Notes: a model not told the origin generated them from the sequence alone. A stretch of DNA of 64,000 bases from Aselliscus stoliczkanus (GCA_033961575.1 CM066728.1:99090852-99154851), one strand, 5' to 3'. Counted from the stretch's first letter, positions 12,532 to 25,462 are shown. A program made the numbers and translations.

Positions 12532-12588
<57 letters not shown>

Positions 12589-13145
12589 GTTGACATATAA
12601 TATTATTCAACGGCAGCTTCAGATGTACAGTGCACTGGTCAGGCCTCAACACCATCCATGAAATAGCCTCCCTAACAAGACATGAGTCCATCTGGCCCCA
12701 CAAAAAATATTTACAACATTATTGATTGTATTCTCCCAACTGTCTTTCCTGTCCCTGTGGCAATATAGTAGTTACTAATTTATGTTTCCTCATCCCTTCC
12801 CCTTCTCCCTCATGCCCATCCCCATCCCATCCAGCCCTCATCAGTTTTTCTTCTGTGTCTCTGAGACTATTTCTGTTTACATTGCTCATTTATTCAGTTC
12901 TTTAGATAAAACATGTAAGTGAAATCATATGGTATTTGTCTTTCTCTGACTGACTTATTTCACTTAGCATGATGTTCTCTAGGTCCATCCATATCATTGC
13001 AAATGGTACGATTTCATTGATTTTTTATAGCGGAATAACACGCCCTTGTGTAAATGTACCACGGTTTTTTAATCCAGTCATCTACCAATGGTCATTTCGA
13101 TTGTTTCCAAGTCTTGGCTAGTGTAAATAATGCTGCAGTGAACTA
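12365..13145 (-). mobile_element. L1 3' fragment with internal (AT)n
   Basis: Reverse-strand L1 3'UTR text (TTTCAGGTGTACAAAACAAT; GGTCCATCCATATCATTGCA) leads into ORF2-end sequence (GTAAATAATGCTGCAGTGAA at the right edge). An AT microsatellite has expanded inside the 3'UTR part. The copy is 5'-truncated. Confidence 0.82.
12534..12587. repeat. (AT)n microsatellite
   Basis: About 26 AT dinucleotides inside the L1 3'UTR fragment. It is self-complementary and could extrude a cruciform. Confidence 0.97.
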
Positions 13146-13424
13146 TTTATTTCCTGTTCTTGAACATTCCCTCTCCTTTGCCTCTCACCAAAGACTTCCT
13201 TGAGTCCATCAGGAAACATTGATCATGCTTATCTTTATTCCCCAAATGCTAGTACTTCTGTCAAAGCACCTATGATATGCATTGTGCTTACATTTTTAAC
13301 ACATATGCTTCTCCCTACTATGCCATTACTATATTTGTGTTGTCATGATGAAGAAAATGCTTGAAATATATACGGTGTTTAAAATTTTGTGGACTAAAAA
13401 AACTATTATCTCATGGTGGTTTAT

Positions 13425-13600
13425 TGTTTTAGGTTCTTATGCATTATTTCTCTTAGTCTTCACAGGCTACATAAAGCTCAACATTTTTTTTAAGTACTTA
13501 GAAAATTTTTTTACTAATTATACAAATTGGAACTATGAAGCTCAGAGAAGAAAGACAAATTTTTTCAAAATCACACAGCTTACAGTAAATATAGTATATG
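13425..13600 (-). repeat. MIR-like SINE fragment
   Basis: GAACTATGAAGCTCAGAGAA followed by TTCAAAATCACACAGCTTAC resembles the reverse-strand MIR core. It is diverged. Confidence 0.5.
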
Positions 13601-13957
13601 TTGGAAAAACATAAATCTTCAACTATTGTGAAGAACAATATATGTTAGAAGTAAAATGTGAAACAGATAATTCAGGGAAGCTGAAAATAAATGGCCTCCA
13701 TATATTATCATGATTTATGAGCATATAAATTATATACTTTACTTAAGTGTTTATAGTAGTTGATAAAATATCTTTTCTTTTTTAAGAGTATGTCAACAAA
13801 ACATTCTTCTGACCCCTTTTCGTTTTGTTTTATCTTAGTTGCGGGCCTTGTTCCAAAATTTATTGTCACAAAATACAGGTATAGATATAATACCCATGAT
13901 TCTGAAATTGATTCATTAAACTATCAGAAATGTATAGTGCTCAAAAAAACTAGAGCA

Positions 13958-14085
13958 GGTCGGCCGAGTGGCGCGGTGGTTAAGCGCTGTCTTGGGAAGC
14001 CAGCGGCCCCGGTTCGGTCACATATATGAGGGCTAGTGACACTGCCCTCAAAAAAAAAAAAAACAAAAAAAAAACAAAAAAAAAA
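13958..14085 (+). mobile_element. short tRNA-headed bat SINE
   Basis: It begins GGTCGGCCGAGTGGCGCGG and has a few deletions in the B-box region (GGTTCGGTCACAT). The A-rich tail has C interruptions. The target-site duplication includes CTAGAGCA at 13950-13957 and 14086-14093, extended leftward by an A-run. Confidence 0.95.
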
Positions 14086-14554
14086 CTAGAGCATATAAAT
14101 TACCCATAGAAAAATTAAATAGATTTTTAATAAATAATTCTGTAACATTTTTTTGGAGATACGTTATATGAAATTTATGTTTCATCATTTTAATATTCTT
14201 ACAGTAATTTATGTCTGTAATTCCATTGTTCTTTTATTTTTATTTACTTACTTTTTTTCATTTTGAAACTGAAATGCCGTTGAGATTTGTCAAAACTAAT
14301 ACTCTGGTTTTAAAAATGGCCTCATTGATCTCTTTCCCCTTTGTTATTTGGGCATTTTCACCTGATAATATAACAACTTTTATCCATCATAATTATATTT
14401 TTAGTAAAATGCTGAGTTGAATTCCTTCTCCAATGATGATGAGATGCAGACAGGTTCTCCCATAGCTCTCTCATATAAACAGGCATACACATTCTCTCCC
14501 ATTTACTCTGACACACATAGCATACACCTGTCTTCCAAGTTTTAAAGTTTTCCA

Positions 14555-14735
14555 TAGCACTTATTATCACCCAACATGCTATATATTTTGCTTATTTATC
14601 TTACTGTTGTCCATCAGCTCCCAGAAGACAGCAAGCTCCATGCAGGTGGTGCATTTTATCTGCTTTGTCTAGTTTTAACATCTATAATAATGTCCGGAGC
14701 ATGGTAGAATATCCAAGAAATATTTATTGAAAGGA
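14555..14735 (+). repeat. L2/MIR-type 3' end fragment
   Basis: TTATTTATCTTACTGTTGTC, CCAGAAGACAGCAAGCTCCA and a terminus with AGCATGGTAGAATATCCAAG then AAATATTTATTGAA resemble the 3' end of L2 ('…GTGCCTGGCACATAGTAGG…CAATAAATGTTTGTTGAA'). Confidence 0.5.
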
Positions 14736-15550
14736 AAAATAAATCACCTCAGGAATTCAGCCCTTGCTGACTTCTCTCAGGCTCATTTCCCCTATGACTT
14801 CCGCACGCCTGGTTCTTCTCTTGTCAGTTCCAGTATTACCTCTGAGAGATGCATTCCCTACCCTATCTATGTAACATCTGCCCCCCCACCCATGTTTCTG
14901 TCCCCTTACTCTGTCTTCCTCATAAATCTTACCACTGAAAATAATGTATTTACTTATTTTTTGTTGTGGCTTTCCCTTTCTACAGTATAAGATCCATGAT
15001 AAAATGAACTTAACTTATTAACTGCTATGTCCTCAACTCCTACCATGACACACAGTAAAATTTATTCAATATTTGATTCCATTTATGGGTATTTAGAATA
15101 AATAAATTAAAGAAGTAGGTGCAGACATCACATATGAGTGATTTAATATGTAACTTGAGCAGTGGAAGAGTTTCAAAATAATTTCTTATGGAATGGGAAA
15201 GTGCCACCAACAAATAAGTGATTGACTATTATATTGATCATAAAACTAAGTTTTGAGAAAACTTGATTCCCTCTAAAATGATGCTTCAACTAAAGTCGTA
15301 TCTTTGTAGATCAGTGTGGTATAATAAACCGACTTTATAAGAACTTGGTACCAGTGTCTTTTTATCCTGCTTCAGTCTGGCATAAATTCGCTCTCTAACT
15401 GCTTGTCTTGAAAGCAGCTAGTCTATTTCATCTAAATCTACAGCTTTGGTTATTTAGATTCATGGACAAATTTTGTTTCCATTGACCATTAAGATTTACT
15501 ATTATATTATTAAGAGAATAAAGTCTTAATAACTAAAGAATGCATTTGGT

Positions 15551-15661
15551 GGGCCGGCCGAGTGGCGCGGTGGTTGAGCGCTGGTTTGGGAAGCCAGCGG
15601 ACCCGGTTCGGGTCCCACATATGAGTGCCAGTGACACTGCCCTCAAAAAAAAAGAAAAAAA
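15551..15661 (+). mobile_element. short tRNA-headed bat SINE
   Basis: A complete short copy with GGGCCGGCCGAGTGGCGCGG at its start and GACACTGCCCTC before the tail. A perfect 16-bp target-site duplication AAAGAATGCATTTGGT lies at 15535-15550 and 15662-15677. Confidence 0.97.
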
Positions 15662-15769
15662 AAAGAATGCATTTGGTTAGGAGTCATGACTTTACTATGT
15701 TGGTGAAAATAATACACATTCTTCATAAAAATTAAACAATACAGAAGAGTAAACAGTAAAGATGATTGA

Positions 15770-16330
15770 AAGCACAGCTATCGTCAGTCAGAGTAGGTAC
15801 AACTTGGTTTTGTCCTCAGGGTCTCTCAGGTGGAAATCAAGGTGCCGACCTGGGCTGCAGTCATACCTGAGGCTTTAGGAATGTTTCCAAGGTTACTTGT
15901 TGTTGGCAGAATTCATTTCTTTGTGGCTTTCTGATGAAGGGCCCTGTTTTCTTGATAGCTATTAGCCAAGGCACAGTCTTATTTCCTAAAGTTACCCATT
16001 AAACACTTACTGAGTGGGCTCCTATATTCACAGATTTCCTTCTCAAAGCCAGGAGGTAATTATCTGTAGTATCTCTTTCTTTTATACCCTCATGATTAGA
16101 TCAGGGCCTTCAACTAAAGTCTCCATTTTAATTAACTCAACATAGAGTAAGAACCTCAATTTTATTTGCATAATTTATTTCTCCATAAAACAGCAAATCT
16201 ATGGGGCAATCTCCCATTCAGTTCACAGGCCCCTCACACACTCAAGGGCAGGGAATTAAAGCAAAGTGCTAGCCACTGGGGGCAGGCACCTTAGGGATAT
16301 CTTGGAATTCTGTCTATCAAAGCTGCTGTT
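15770..16330. repeat. probable ancient interspersed repeat, family not assigned
   Basis: Text such as GGTCTCTCAGGTGGAAATCA, CCTGGGCTGCAGTCATACCT and a terminal TTGGAATTCTGTCTATCAAA has the flavour of an old LTR or DNA-transposon relic. I cannot place it, and it has no coding potential. Confidence 0.3.
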
Positions 16331-17091
16331 TTTCAAATTCCTCAAAATGTAACTATAGCCATGCATTTCCACTCAGTATTCTCTGGAAGCGTGATGAGTC
16401 CTGGAAGAGCCCAGGCAGTTGTCTTGTATTTGAGATGTTAACTTAAAAATAAGGCAACACAAAGTGAGAGGAAACAGGCATTTACTTCAGAGCCAAAAAA
16501 TTCTGGAAGCACTGATGTAAGGCAGAACGCCAAACAGGGTTCCAGTTAGAAGGTGAAGGCAAAGCGTGTTCATGCAAAAAGGAACGGGGGTAATTACATA
16601 AATAAAAGGAAAAACAAAGCTGCAGGTGTAGGTAAGTTAACATAGTCATGTTACTTTAAAGAATATCTTTAATTTCCACTCTGGTAGTCTTAATGTCTGC
16701 TTTCTTATTAACTTTGCAAACAGCTGTGTGGAATACAATGCTGCTTTAGGGCAAAGCCAAAGGTTATTTGCCAGTTTTAAATTCTAAAGGTTTGAAAAGT
16801 AAGACTTATGAGGCAATTCCTCGGGGATGGCAGCTCTGACTCCATTTGGAAGTGGCTCCATTTGTATTATTTTTACGTATACCATTTTTTACTTATCGTT
16901 CTTTGGCATTGGAAAATCATTTGGTATTTAATATTTTATATAGTTTTTCATGTCCTGAACCTCAACAAAATAAGAGCAGAGAAAGTGGCTAAAACCAAAA
17001 ATGCAAAAAGGTGTTATCATGCCCAAGTCCTTCCTTTATACACAGAAGAACAATTAAATATATCATGTTCCATTTCTCATGTTTTGTTTTG

Positions 17092-17541
17092 TTTTTTAAG
17101 ATTTTATTGGGGAATTGGGGGAGGGGACCAGCCATGTTGTTGTTCTTCAGTCTTCGTTGTGGAGGGCGCCAGTCACCATCTGACTTCCCATTGGCAGCTC
17201 GTGGCCTCTAAACTCAAGGTGCTGTGTTCACCATTCCATGCAAGAATCGAAGCTGCCTTGTTGTTAAGAGCGCACGCTCTATCCACTGAGGACTCTTGGC
17301 GGCAGCTCAGTTCAGGGTGCTGAGTTCAATATTTTATTTGCAGGTGGGCGTAGTCCACCATTGAACAGGCAATCTTGTTGTTACACAAGCTGAGCCATTC
17401 TGCCACCTGTTGGCAGCTCAGAGACAGCTCAACTAGGGCACAGCATTCACTGGCCCATGTGGGAATCGAACCGGCGGCCCTGTTGCTCAGAGCATGAGCT
17501 CTAAGCCAACTCTTAACCAACTGAACCACTCAGCTGGCCCC
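17092..17541 (-). mobile_element. long tRNA-derived bat SINE (RHIN-type)
   Basis: The reverse strand begins GGGGCCAGCTGAGTGGTTCA, has a tRNA-like B box (GGTTCGATTCCCACATGGG), and ends CCCCAATAAAATCTT plus an A-tail (here T-rich at 17092-17098). At about 450 bp it is about four times the short class. Flanks CCATTTCTCATGTTTT and CCATTCTCGTGGTTTT look like a diverged target-site duplication. The + strand 171-codon ORF over this region is spurious. Confidence 0.9.
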
Positions 17542-17997
17542 ATTCTCGTGGTTTTTAATGTACAACTTCCTACAATATCAATTGTTTTCTGAAAATTCTG
17601 TTCTTGCTAACTTTCCTTTATCGAAACAGACTTAGGAGCAAGAAATTACTCAGTTAAATTCTCTTTAATCAGTCATTTTCTTGCTTTTCTGAAAAAGTTC
17701 ATATAATTGAATAGGTCCCAAGCAATGCCACAAAGATTTTATTTAAGTATGTATAAAAGCTAAATAAGCTCACTTTTATAATAAAAGATTTCTAACGTAG
17801 ACTATGATGAATTTTCTGGCACAAATAATCCTGTTTATTCTAAATTTATTTCAGATATTAGAGTTTTTGTCGATTGTAAAGTTAGATGAGTTTCATTCCA
17901 TGACTCTACTTGACCCCTTCCTGCTACAATAAGTGGAGGGTAGTCAGTGAGATGGGTTGGTTAAAGTCAACTAGAGACAGATCAGTATTGCTCTTTC

Positions 17998-18120
17998 GAG
18001 GGCCGGCCGAGTGGTGCGGTGGTTAAGCGCTGGCTTGGGAAGCCAGCGGCCCCTGTTCGGATCCCACATATGAGGGCCAGTGACACTGCCCTCAAAAAAA
18101 AAAAAAATAATAATAATAAT
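17998..18120 (+). mobile_element. short tRNA-headed bat SINE
   Basis: A complete short copy with tail A(n)(TAA)n. A perfect 14-bp target-site duplication AGTATTGCTCTTTC lies at 17984-17997 and 18121-18134. Confidence 0.97.
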
Positions 18121-20998
18121 AGTATTGCTCTTTCTGAGCTATCCAGTTTTATACAGCGGCACTGCTTAAGAGCCAGGGTCATGGAGACATAAGGCCATTT
18201 AGGATATTATTGTGGCATTTCTTCTACAGTTTTCTCCAGTTCTTTGATAACTGCAGGATATATAAGTTTTCAGTTACAAAAAAAACTGTATGTATAGAAA
18301 GCTTCTTTCATTTCACTCTATCTGCCTGCTGTGATAGGGCAGGAGTTCTTAAAAACTATAGGCTATGTCTGATCTTCTAAAAGAAAAATGCAGAAAATGT
18401 TACAGAATTCTCTCTACAACTCTGGGCTTGAAATGGACTATAAAGTGGAGAGTAAAGGCCACGAAATATCGGTGGACTTTTAATCAAATAGGTAAATAAA
18501 CTTCAGATCTATCTGGAAAAAAATATGCCTAATCATAAAGATAATTAGAGGCATATCAATATCTAGGAGACAGTAGAGATGGGAAAGAGAAACAATTGAT
18601 ACTAACTCTTACATTCTAAGATAAAAGTTAACCCCGGGGCTATAAAAGGGAATAAGCATATGCTAGGCAGCTCAGTTAGCTTTCTAGGGAAAAAGAATTA
18701 AGGTGGTGAAGTCAAAATAGTCATACACTACAAGTTGGAGATCACTGTGAAAGAAAAATCATGTTGTTTAATACTCAGAGCACTATGAGTTTACAAACAC
18801 AGAAATACTATGTATTTTTCTATGTTCTTTAATTTGGATTAGCTAGTGTAGCCCTCTATTTTATACATTCGTCTTTCTCAAACCTGACTTAAGGCATCCG
18901 ATTACTCTTGAACACTTCAAAAGATAGGGAACTCAATACTTCTTCAAACAACTCATTTATTAAACAAGATGGCCCGTTTCTCACCATTCTCTAAGTGAAC
19001 TTTATTTATCTTTGCATCTTTCTATCCTTAGAATGTATCCCAGGCCTTAACACTGTGCAGGCCATCAAAATTTTAAAAAATAATTCATGTTTGAGTGGCT
19101 TATTTTGTTAAATTCTTCTTATTTTTTTTAACCTAAAATTATCATTTTAATAATGTAAATTATTGTTAATTCTTCTAAGAGACTAGTAGAATAAGCCTAA
19201 CTGATACTGAACATGATAGCAATTCAATATATGAAAATGTGTGTCCTGTTTTGCTTTGACCTTCTTCATTACAGGCTTAAAATTTTCCATTTGTATTTGT
19301 AGCAGTTTCATATTTTTCTTTTGAATAATATTTTGCTATCCTATTTTGGCAAACAGTTGTCTTTTCATGAGTTTCATACCTTCAACAAAAACTGTAGTTA
19401 AGATGTGGGCCAATCAAAACAAAAGCATCATAGGATCATCTTCTCTCATTTTTGAGATGTTATATTTCTCTTCATGTAACCAATAGCTATAACATCAATC
19501 ATGGCATATCATGCATATCATTTTTTACTTTTACTGGCTAAAGATAAGTCAAAATCCCTAACAGGAAAGAGGTGGAAATGGAAGAAAATCAATATTATAT
19601 GTAAATAGCTATGAGGCGAGTAACTAAAAATATAAAATAGTAAAATAAAGCATTGACTACAAAGCAGATGAAAACATGATTAAAACCTTGACAAATTAGA
19701 AAAATGAGGGAATAACTACAGGGAAAATAAATATAGATCCCTCTGAATGAAAATTATTGTGTAAAAGATGTAATGTCAAGTTCAAGATATGTTACTGTTT
19801 GCTATAATAAACTCCATGGAATTGCCATCATTGTTGAAGATTTCACAGTAACTTTTCATTTTAGTTTTAATTTTTTCATCCTCAGAGACAACACCTAAAA
19901 CAACAGTCTTGTCCTTGAAGGAGAGAAATATACTTTCTTTATTTCCCCAACGTATACTGAGGCAAAAAAACAGATGTGTCCACACAGCAATTAACAAGTA
20001 ATTGAAGTATTATTAGAAGGAATTAATTTAGAAAACAAACTTTTAAAGGTCCTAGAAAATCTCTCTGTTAATGTTATCTTCACGTTTTAATTTTCATAGA
20101 TTATTAGAAGTCAGAGCCGTTGACCTTAAAGTTTTCATTTATATAAAACACCACAGCAACACCATATTTCTAAAATATAATATTTTCAGTTTTGGGGAAC
20201 ATAAAACAAATATTCAGAATAGAATAAAAGTGAATATAAGCAGTGGTTAAAATAAGAGAGTCAGTAACTCCATGGACAAATGATTTCCACATATTATATT
20301 TGACAGCTTTTCTTAATTTGGTCATATATCTTCAAAGCCTTAATTATTGCTAAAATATCCTGGTGAAGCTTTACAATGCCTAATAATTGTTTAGTAAATG
20401 CTGAGAAAACAAGAGTAAAACTCCCTTCGTAATTACCACTGTGTATGTTTTAGAGCCCTGGTATAGTTGTTTGTTTAGTGAAAAGACCTAGATATTTAAA
20501 AATATTTAATGGAAAATTATATTATTGTCAAAATAAGAAAAGTGATCTAAGAAAAAAGCATATTTTGTTCTACAAAAGTTTTAACTGGAATCTAAATAGA
20601 GTATCTTCAACTCTTCAATTTCAATTTGGTTGTGTTTCAATTACTATTAACGTCCACTAGATGTCAGCATTGCATAAGAGCAGAAAAGCTACCCTAAAAA
20701 GTTTTTCTTTTGCTGTTTCAGTTTGTACATATAAAATGAATCAACCCTATCTTGTATGTGCTCATATGTGTCATTTTAATGGATGCAATCGATTATCTTT
20801 ATAAGTTACCCACAATCTTCTATAAGTGGGTGATTCTTTTTCTTAAACCATTCTCTTACCCGTTAGTTATAAAGGAAAACGAAATACTGAAACCAACATA
20901 CTTCGTATCCACTTGCAAGTGCCCTAAGCAATGTCCGCCCTCTCTGCCACATTCTAATATGACTGGACCTCCTCACTTTTCATTTGTCCTCTCTACAG

Positions 20999-21252
20999 CC
21001 ATTAGACTTTGAAACAAAGAAGGCATATACTTTTAAAGTGGAAGCCTCCAACCTTCACCTTGACCACCGGTTTCACTCTGTGGGCCCTTTCAAAGACACA
21101 GCCACCGTGAAGATCAGCGTGCTAGACGTGGACGAGCCCCCGGTTTTTAGCAAGCCTCTGTACACCATGGAGGTCTACGAGGACACTCCGGTTGGGACCA
21201 TCATTGGCGCCGTCACTGCACAAGACCTCGATGTGGGCAGTAGTGCTGTTAG
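20999..21252 (+). CDS. CDH12: CDH12 coding exon, 254 nt (EC3 end to EC4 start)
   Basis: The acceptor AG is at 20997-20998, after a pyrimidine-rich stretch, and the donor is GTAAGA at 21253. The exon starts in phase 0 with [16 protein letters not shown], the LDFE strand typical of cadherin repeats. It continues through [20 protein letters not shown], where DVDEPP is the DxNxPP-type interdomain calcium linker between EC3 and EC4. It ends [12 protein letters not shown], with DLD as the EC4 DxD motif, and the last codon is split AG|G. The 254-nt length matches the corresponding exon of type II cadherins. GC content is much higher than in the flanking introns, and the segment is clean of stops. 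Asp in place of Asn in the linker (DVDEPP) is, to my memory, normal for this subfamily. There are no signs of decay. Confidence 0.97.
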
Positions 21253-22129
21253 GTAAGAAAATAACATATCTATACTTTCAAAATCTGTGTGTCAGAAAGA
21301 TAAATTTAACAACAACAAAGCAAATAAACAAACCAAAAACTCTGGGCAAACCTGTATGAATGATTTAGCTTTGGAACATGATACTTGAAATGTAATGACT
21401 TCATATGTGGCAAAGCCATAGGATTTTCACAAAAAACATCTGCATCCCTCAGACAAGGTTTGGCAGTAGTGTGATGTTGGACCTGTAACTCAGGCTAATC
21501 AAACTCTAATTTTCATCTATAAAGGGATTTAATAATATAACCTGAAAGGATGATTCTCATGATTAATGATAGATACTTTTATTGTGACTGGGATATAATA
21601 GACATTCAATACATGCTCAATTACTCTAGAGTTTCTGCCTATCATCCAAAGTTAGTTTTTGTAAAAAGGTGGTTTTCCCATTTGACCTTTGCAGTTCATT
21701 TTCTCACTGTGATGGCTGTGTCTGCTGATGGCAGCACAGCTAGAGTCATTCCTTATGTAGGGTGAGTTATGGAATTTCTCCAAGTCCAGATTTTGCCAAG
21801 ATCACTATGGGCATTAGGCTATCGGGTAGTGAGTCAATAAAGGAATTAATGTAGTAAGAAGGTGTAAGACAGCAATTTCTCTCTCTACTCCCTGGAAGTC
21901 ATAAATTCCTCAAGCACTACTGAAACATGTCGGGTTTCCCTTTTCCTCACTTATGTTGATCTTACAACGTATTTTGACACTTGTTCTCATTTAACTTTTC
22001 TGCTTCTGTATGTTTAAATTCCCTGCCACATCCCACATGTCCACAGTGGGGTGGGGGGAAAGATAGACATGTGATTGGTTCTGAATCTCAAATTCTCTAA
22101 AATCTAAAGGGTTGAACTTTAGTATAGAA

Positions 22130-22457
22130 CAGTGGTCAGCAAACTTTAGAGACGGAAGATTCATCAGGGGTCAGCAAACTGCGGCTCACGAGCCACATGC
22201 AACTCTTTGGGTACATATATGTGGCTCTGAAGTAAAATTGAAAATGAAAATAAAACTATCATAGTTTCCTTTATAAAATTTTTAAAGGATATTATTCACA
22301 TAATAGTGATTATGTAAAAATATATTTATGTCTCTCGAATAATTTTTAAATTGTTGTGAGGGACAGGATTGGCTCTTCCAGGGGACCGCAAACTTTTGAG
22401 ATGGACCCTAACCAAAGAGCTGCATGTGGTTCATGAGCCGCCGTTTGCCGACCTCTG
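22130..22457. mobile_element. non-autonomous hAT-type DNA transposon with repeated left end
   Basis: The 328-bp element lies between two perfect 8-bp copies of GTATAGAA (22122-22129 and 22458-22465), the duplication length made by hAT transposases. The left terminus is CAGTGGTCAGCAAAC; the right terminus, reversed, is CAGAGGTCGGCAAACGGCGG. A second, better-preserved left terminus (CAGGGGTCAGCAAACTGCGG) lies 35 bp inside, at 22165. There is no transposase ORF; the 125-codon ORF from 22369 overlaps the right end by chance. Confidence 0.88.
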
Positions 22458-23336
22458 GTATAGAAGAAGCAGAACAAATAAAACATCTAGTAGGTTTTTA
22501 ATGCAAAAACACTGTTCTCTTAACATAGGGAAAATATATAGACACACATCTCATAAGATTTTATGCCGTGGAGTAATTAATGATAAAAAAATGGAACAAG
22601 TGTTCAGCAGTAGCCTCAAAATATCCATAGACCATAGGAAAATCTCAGGAAATGTCTTGACAGCATGCAAGCTCTGCTGTTTGTTTTCATCTGAATCCAT
22701 ACCCCAAAGTGGCCAGAGTGAATCCCTTCCTGAAGCATGTCTGTGACCAGGAGAGAATTCTCGAGAAGCACATTTGTCTTGGGAAAGGGAAGACAAATAG
22801 CAATTACTGAGTGTCCTACATGTCAGATCGAATACTGGCTAATTTACTCATTGGATTCAAGCTTTTGTTTTACATGTCCATGTAACAACATGATTCACTT
22901 CCAGTTAAACTCCAGAAAACTATTCACTATTAGTGTTTGTAGGGGTATTCTCAATAATCTGCCATGTTAGTAGCTGTTGTGTACTAACCTGTGATCCTTC
23001 ATCAGTCTTGTTCCTGAAGACCCTGCCTGTGGCATTGATAATTGTGAACGTGGGAAATGCCTAGAGAGTGGATTTACAGGCACTTTCAAAGATATAAACA
23101 GTTATGTAAGAAATATTGAAGGTTGTAATACAAAAGTAAATAAATATGGATTGAAAATCTCTAAGTTCAATAAATGAGAAGAATTTGGAGACGTAGGGGA
23201 ACATCATATCTTGGAGAACATGCCAAGTTATTTAAATTTACCATATGTCCTATTTTTGAGGACTGATAAAAGCATGATGAAATCAAAATATTGACAAAAT
23301 ATGATTTTAATGTAATACTTAAAAACAAAAAATCAG

Positions 23337-23447
23337 GGGCTGGCCGAGTGGCGCGGTGGTTAAGAGCTGGCTTGGGACGCCAGTGGCTCTGGTTCGGATC
23401 CCACATATGAGGGCCAGTGACAATGCCCTCAAAAAAATTAAAAAAAA
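23337..23447 (+). mobile_element. short tRNA-headed bat SINE
   Basis: It begins GGGCTGGCCGAGTGGCGCGG and has an A-rich tail with T interruptions. The flanking AAAAAATCAG repeats (about 23327-23336 and again after the tail) form the target-site duplication. Confidence 0.93.
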
Positions 23448-25236
23448 AATAAAAAAATCAGAGTCTGTAAGTAAAAAATTCTACCTGATAAAGGAAAGGT
23501 GAGTGTTACAAACTTCCAAATACAATAAAACAGAGTCAAAATCTTGGAGTGAGGAATAAAAGAAACCTACATTTTAGAGAAATCTTCCAGCTACAAGCCT
23601 GATTTTTTTCTTTTTTTCAATGTCACAGGGGATAGTGCCTGACAAGTGCTACTTTATGTGAAATAAAGTGGTATCCCCATTCTTACTTCTAATGGGTACT
23701 GACTCAGTAAAGCTATAGACACTGATGCATCCCCATGAGGAGCTGTCAAAAGATAAAACTGCTTTTGAATCAACATGAAAGTTGTCTTTCATCCATGTCC
23801 TTGGAGTAAACAATAAGCTTGAATCATGTCAGTTCAGGAAACATGGGGTATGAATCATCTTTTCTTAGTCTGAAAACATGTTTGCTCACTTATGAATGGT
23901 AGTAAAAATATGTTGTGAAAAATAAGCATCGACGTGCAAAATCATTTGACATGTTTGGGTATGCTCTGTTTGCTTTGCTTTCCTTTGCTTAACTGTCTTT
24001 TCAAAGGTTTATTTTGCAAGGTATTAATTTGGGCTATGTTATTCCATACTACTGCATATTTATTAATATTATTATTTATTATCACTGGGCAGAGCAAAGA
24101 GCCAAAATGTAACGATATCAATCAAGGATGGAAACAGCTTAGAAGAAAGATTCAGTTAGTTGTAATGTATCCAATTATGCCCTGTCTGGTCCCTTCGGCC
24201 CAGAGCTTAATTTGTAGTTATTTTTTCTTTTACTCTTCCAGCCTTTGCAATTAGATGCACTGATTTCCTGTCTCTCATGTTCTATATCCTTTAACCTTCC
24301 TATTATACAGTTCATGGAAATGATTTCTAGAATCAGATAAGAGTGGAATGTATGTACTCACCACTGGTGAGGTGGGGGGTTTCACAACAGCAGTCTATTA
24401 AGTTTAGAAATTAAATATAAAATAGGTGAGCTCTTCCATTACCTTGGAAATTAATATTTGTTTTTAGTATGAGTTGTTTGAGTAACATAGAGATATTAAT
24501 GGATGGTTTTGCTCAATGTATGCTACTTTTCCTTTCTTCCAAACCTGTAAAAATCTTAGTTATTCTAGAAATGAATTTCAAAATAAAATTGAATAAATTA
24601 ATTTTGAGGAAATTAAATGAGGAAATGAACAGTTCAGTTCTAAACTTACTGCATGTAAGAAGTGTCAGATGATAAAAAACTGATGATATAAAGTAAAATC
24701 TAATGCATATAAATTTCAATATATAAATTGAAAATTTCAATATTTAATAGGACAATTAAATAGTTTATTTTTGTTACCCCTTTTTGTTTAATATTTCCAA
24801 CCAAAATCCACCACTTAAAGTCAAGAAGTGAAATTAATTAATGACTAGAAAACCATTATTAATTACCATAGTAAAGTATCATATTTTAAATAATTAATAA
24901 CTGTTTGTAAAATTAAAGATGTCTGTCTGTGTCCTACTTACAATTACCTTATTGCCCAAATATGGTCTGTTTGTGATACTTTTGGAAAATTTTCTGTAAT
25001 CAGTTGTAATCAATGATTATTATTTTTTTTTACATGGATTAAGAAGCTGTCAAATAGCTAGTTTTCATTTAAGGATCCTCAGCAATGCATCAGAAATTTT
25101 ATTATATGTGCAAAAACATGAGCTCCTCTATAAAACTTGTTTAGGGGTGAGAGGAAACAGAGACTCAGTTAATAAAGTGGCATCCTATAACAACATACAT
25201 AATTTATTTTAAATATTCATTAAATTAGTCACAATT

Positions 25237-25340
25237 GCCCTTCCTTCCTTCCCTCCCTCCCTCCCTTCCTCCCTCCCTCACTCCTTTCCTTCCTTCCTTC
25301 CTTCCTTCCTTCCTTCCTTCCTTCCTTCCTTCCTTCCTTT
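25237..25340. repeat. (CCTT)n / (CCCT)n polypyrimidine tract
   Basis: About 100 nt of nearly pure pyrimidine, starting as irregular CCTT/CCCT units and ending as regular CCTT. One A interrupts it at about 25280. Confidence 0.97.
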
Positions 25341-25462
25341 TACTTATTTACAAAGATCTCTTGTGAGGATTAAATGAGGTATAAAATGTTTTATCATAAA
25401 ATTTTCTTGTAGACTTTATATTTCGTAAAGCAGTTTAGGTTCGCATCAAAATTTAGAGACAA

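Larger units (their letters stand above)
7377..20998 (+). other. CDH12: CDH12 intron, 13,622 bp
   Basis: This intron separates the 188- and 254-nt exons. It contains two minus-strand L1 3' fragments, four plus-strand short SINEs, one long SINE, L2/MIR pieces, (CCTA)n, (CA)n and (AT)n tracts. Stretches such as 9730-11620 and 18200-20990 are AT-rich with no repeat I can name and no supported ORF. Confidence 0.9.

Noticed and set aside
16808..17323. 171-codon + strand ORF
   Set aside because: Its second half is the reverse strand of a long SINE and the first half is AT-rich intron. No domain or conserved motif is visible.
22369..22746. 125-codon + strand ORF
   Set aside because: It starts inside the right end of the hAT element and runs into intron. 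It does not resemble a transposase or any known protein.
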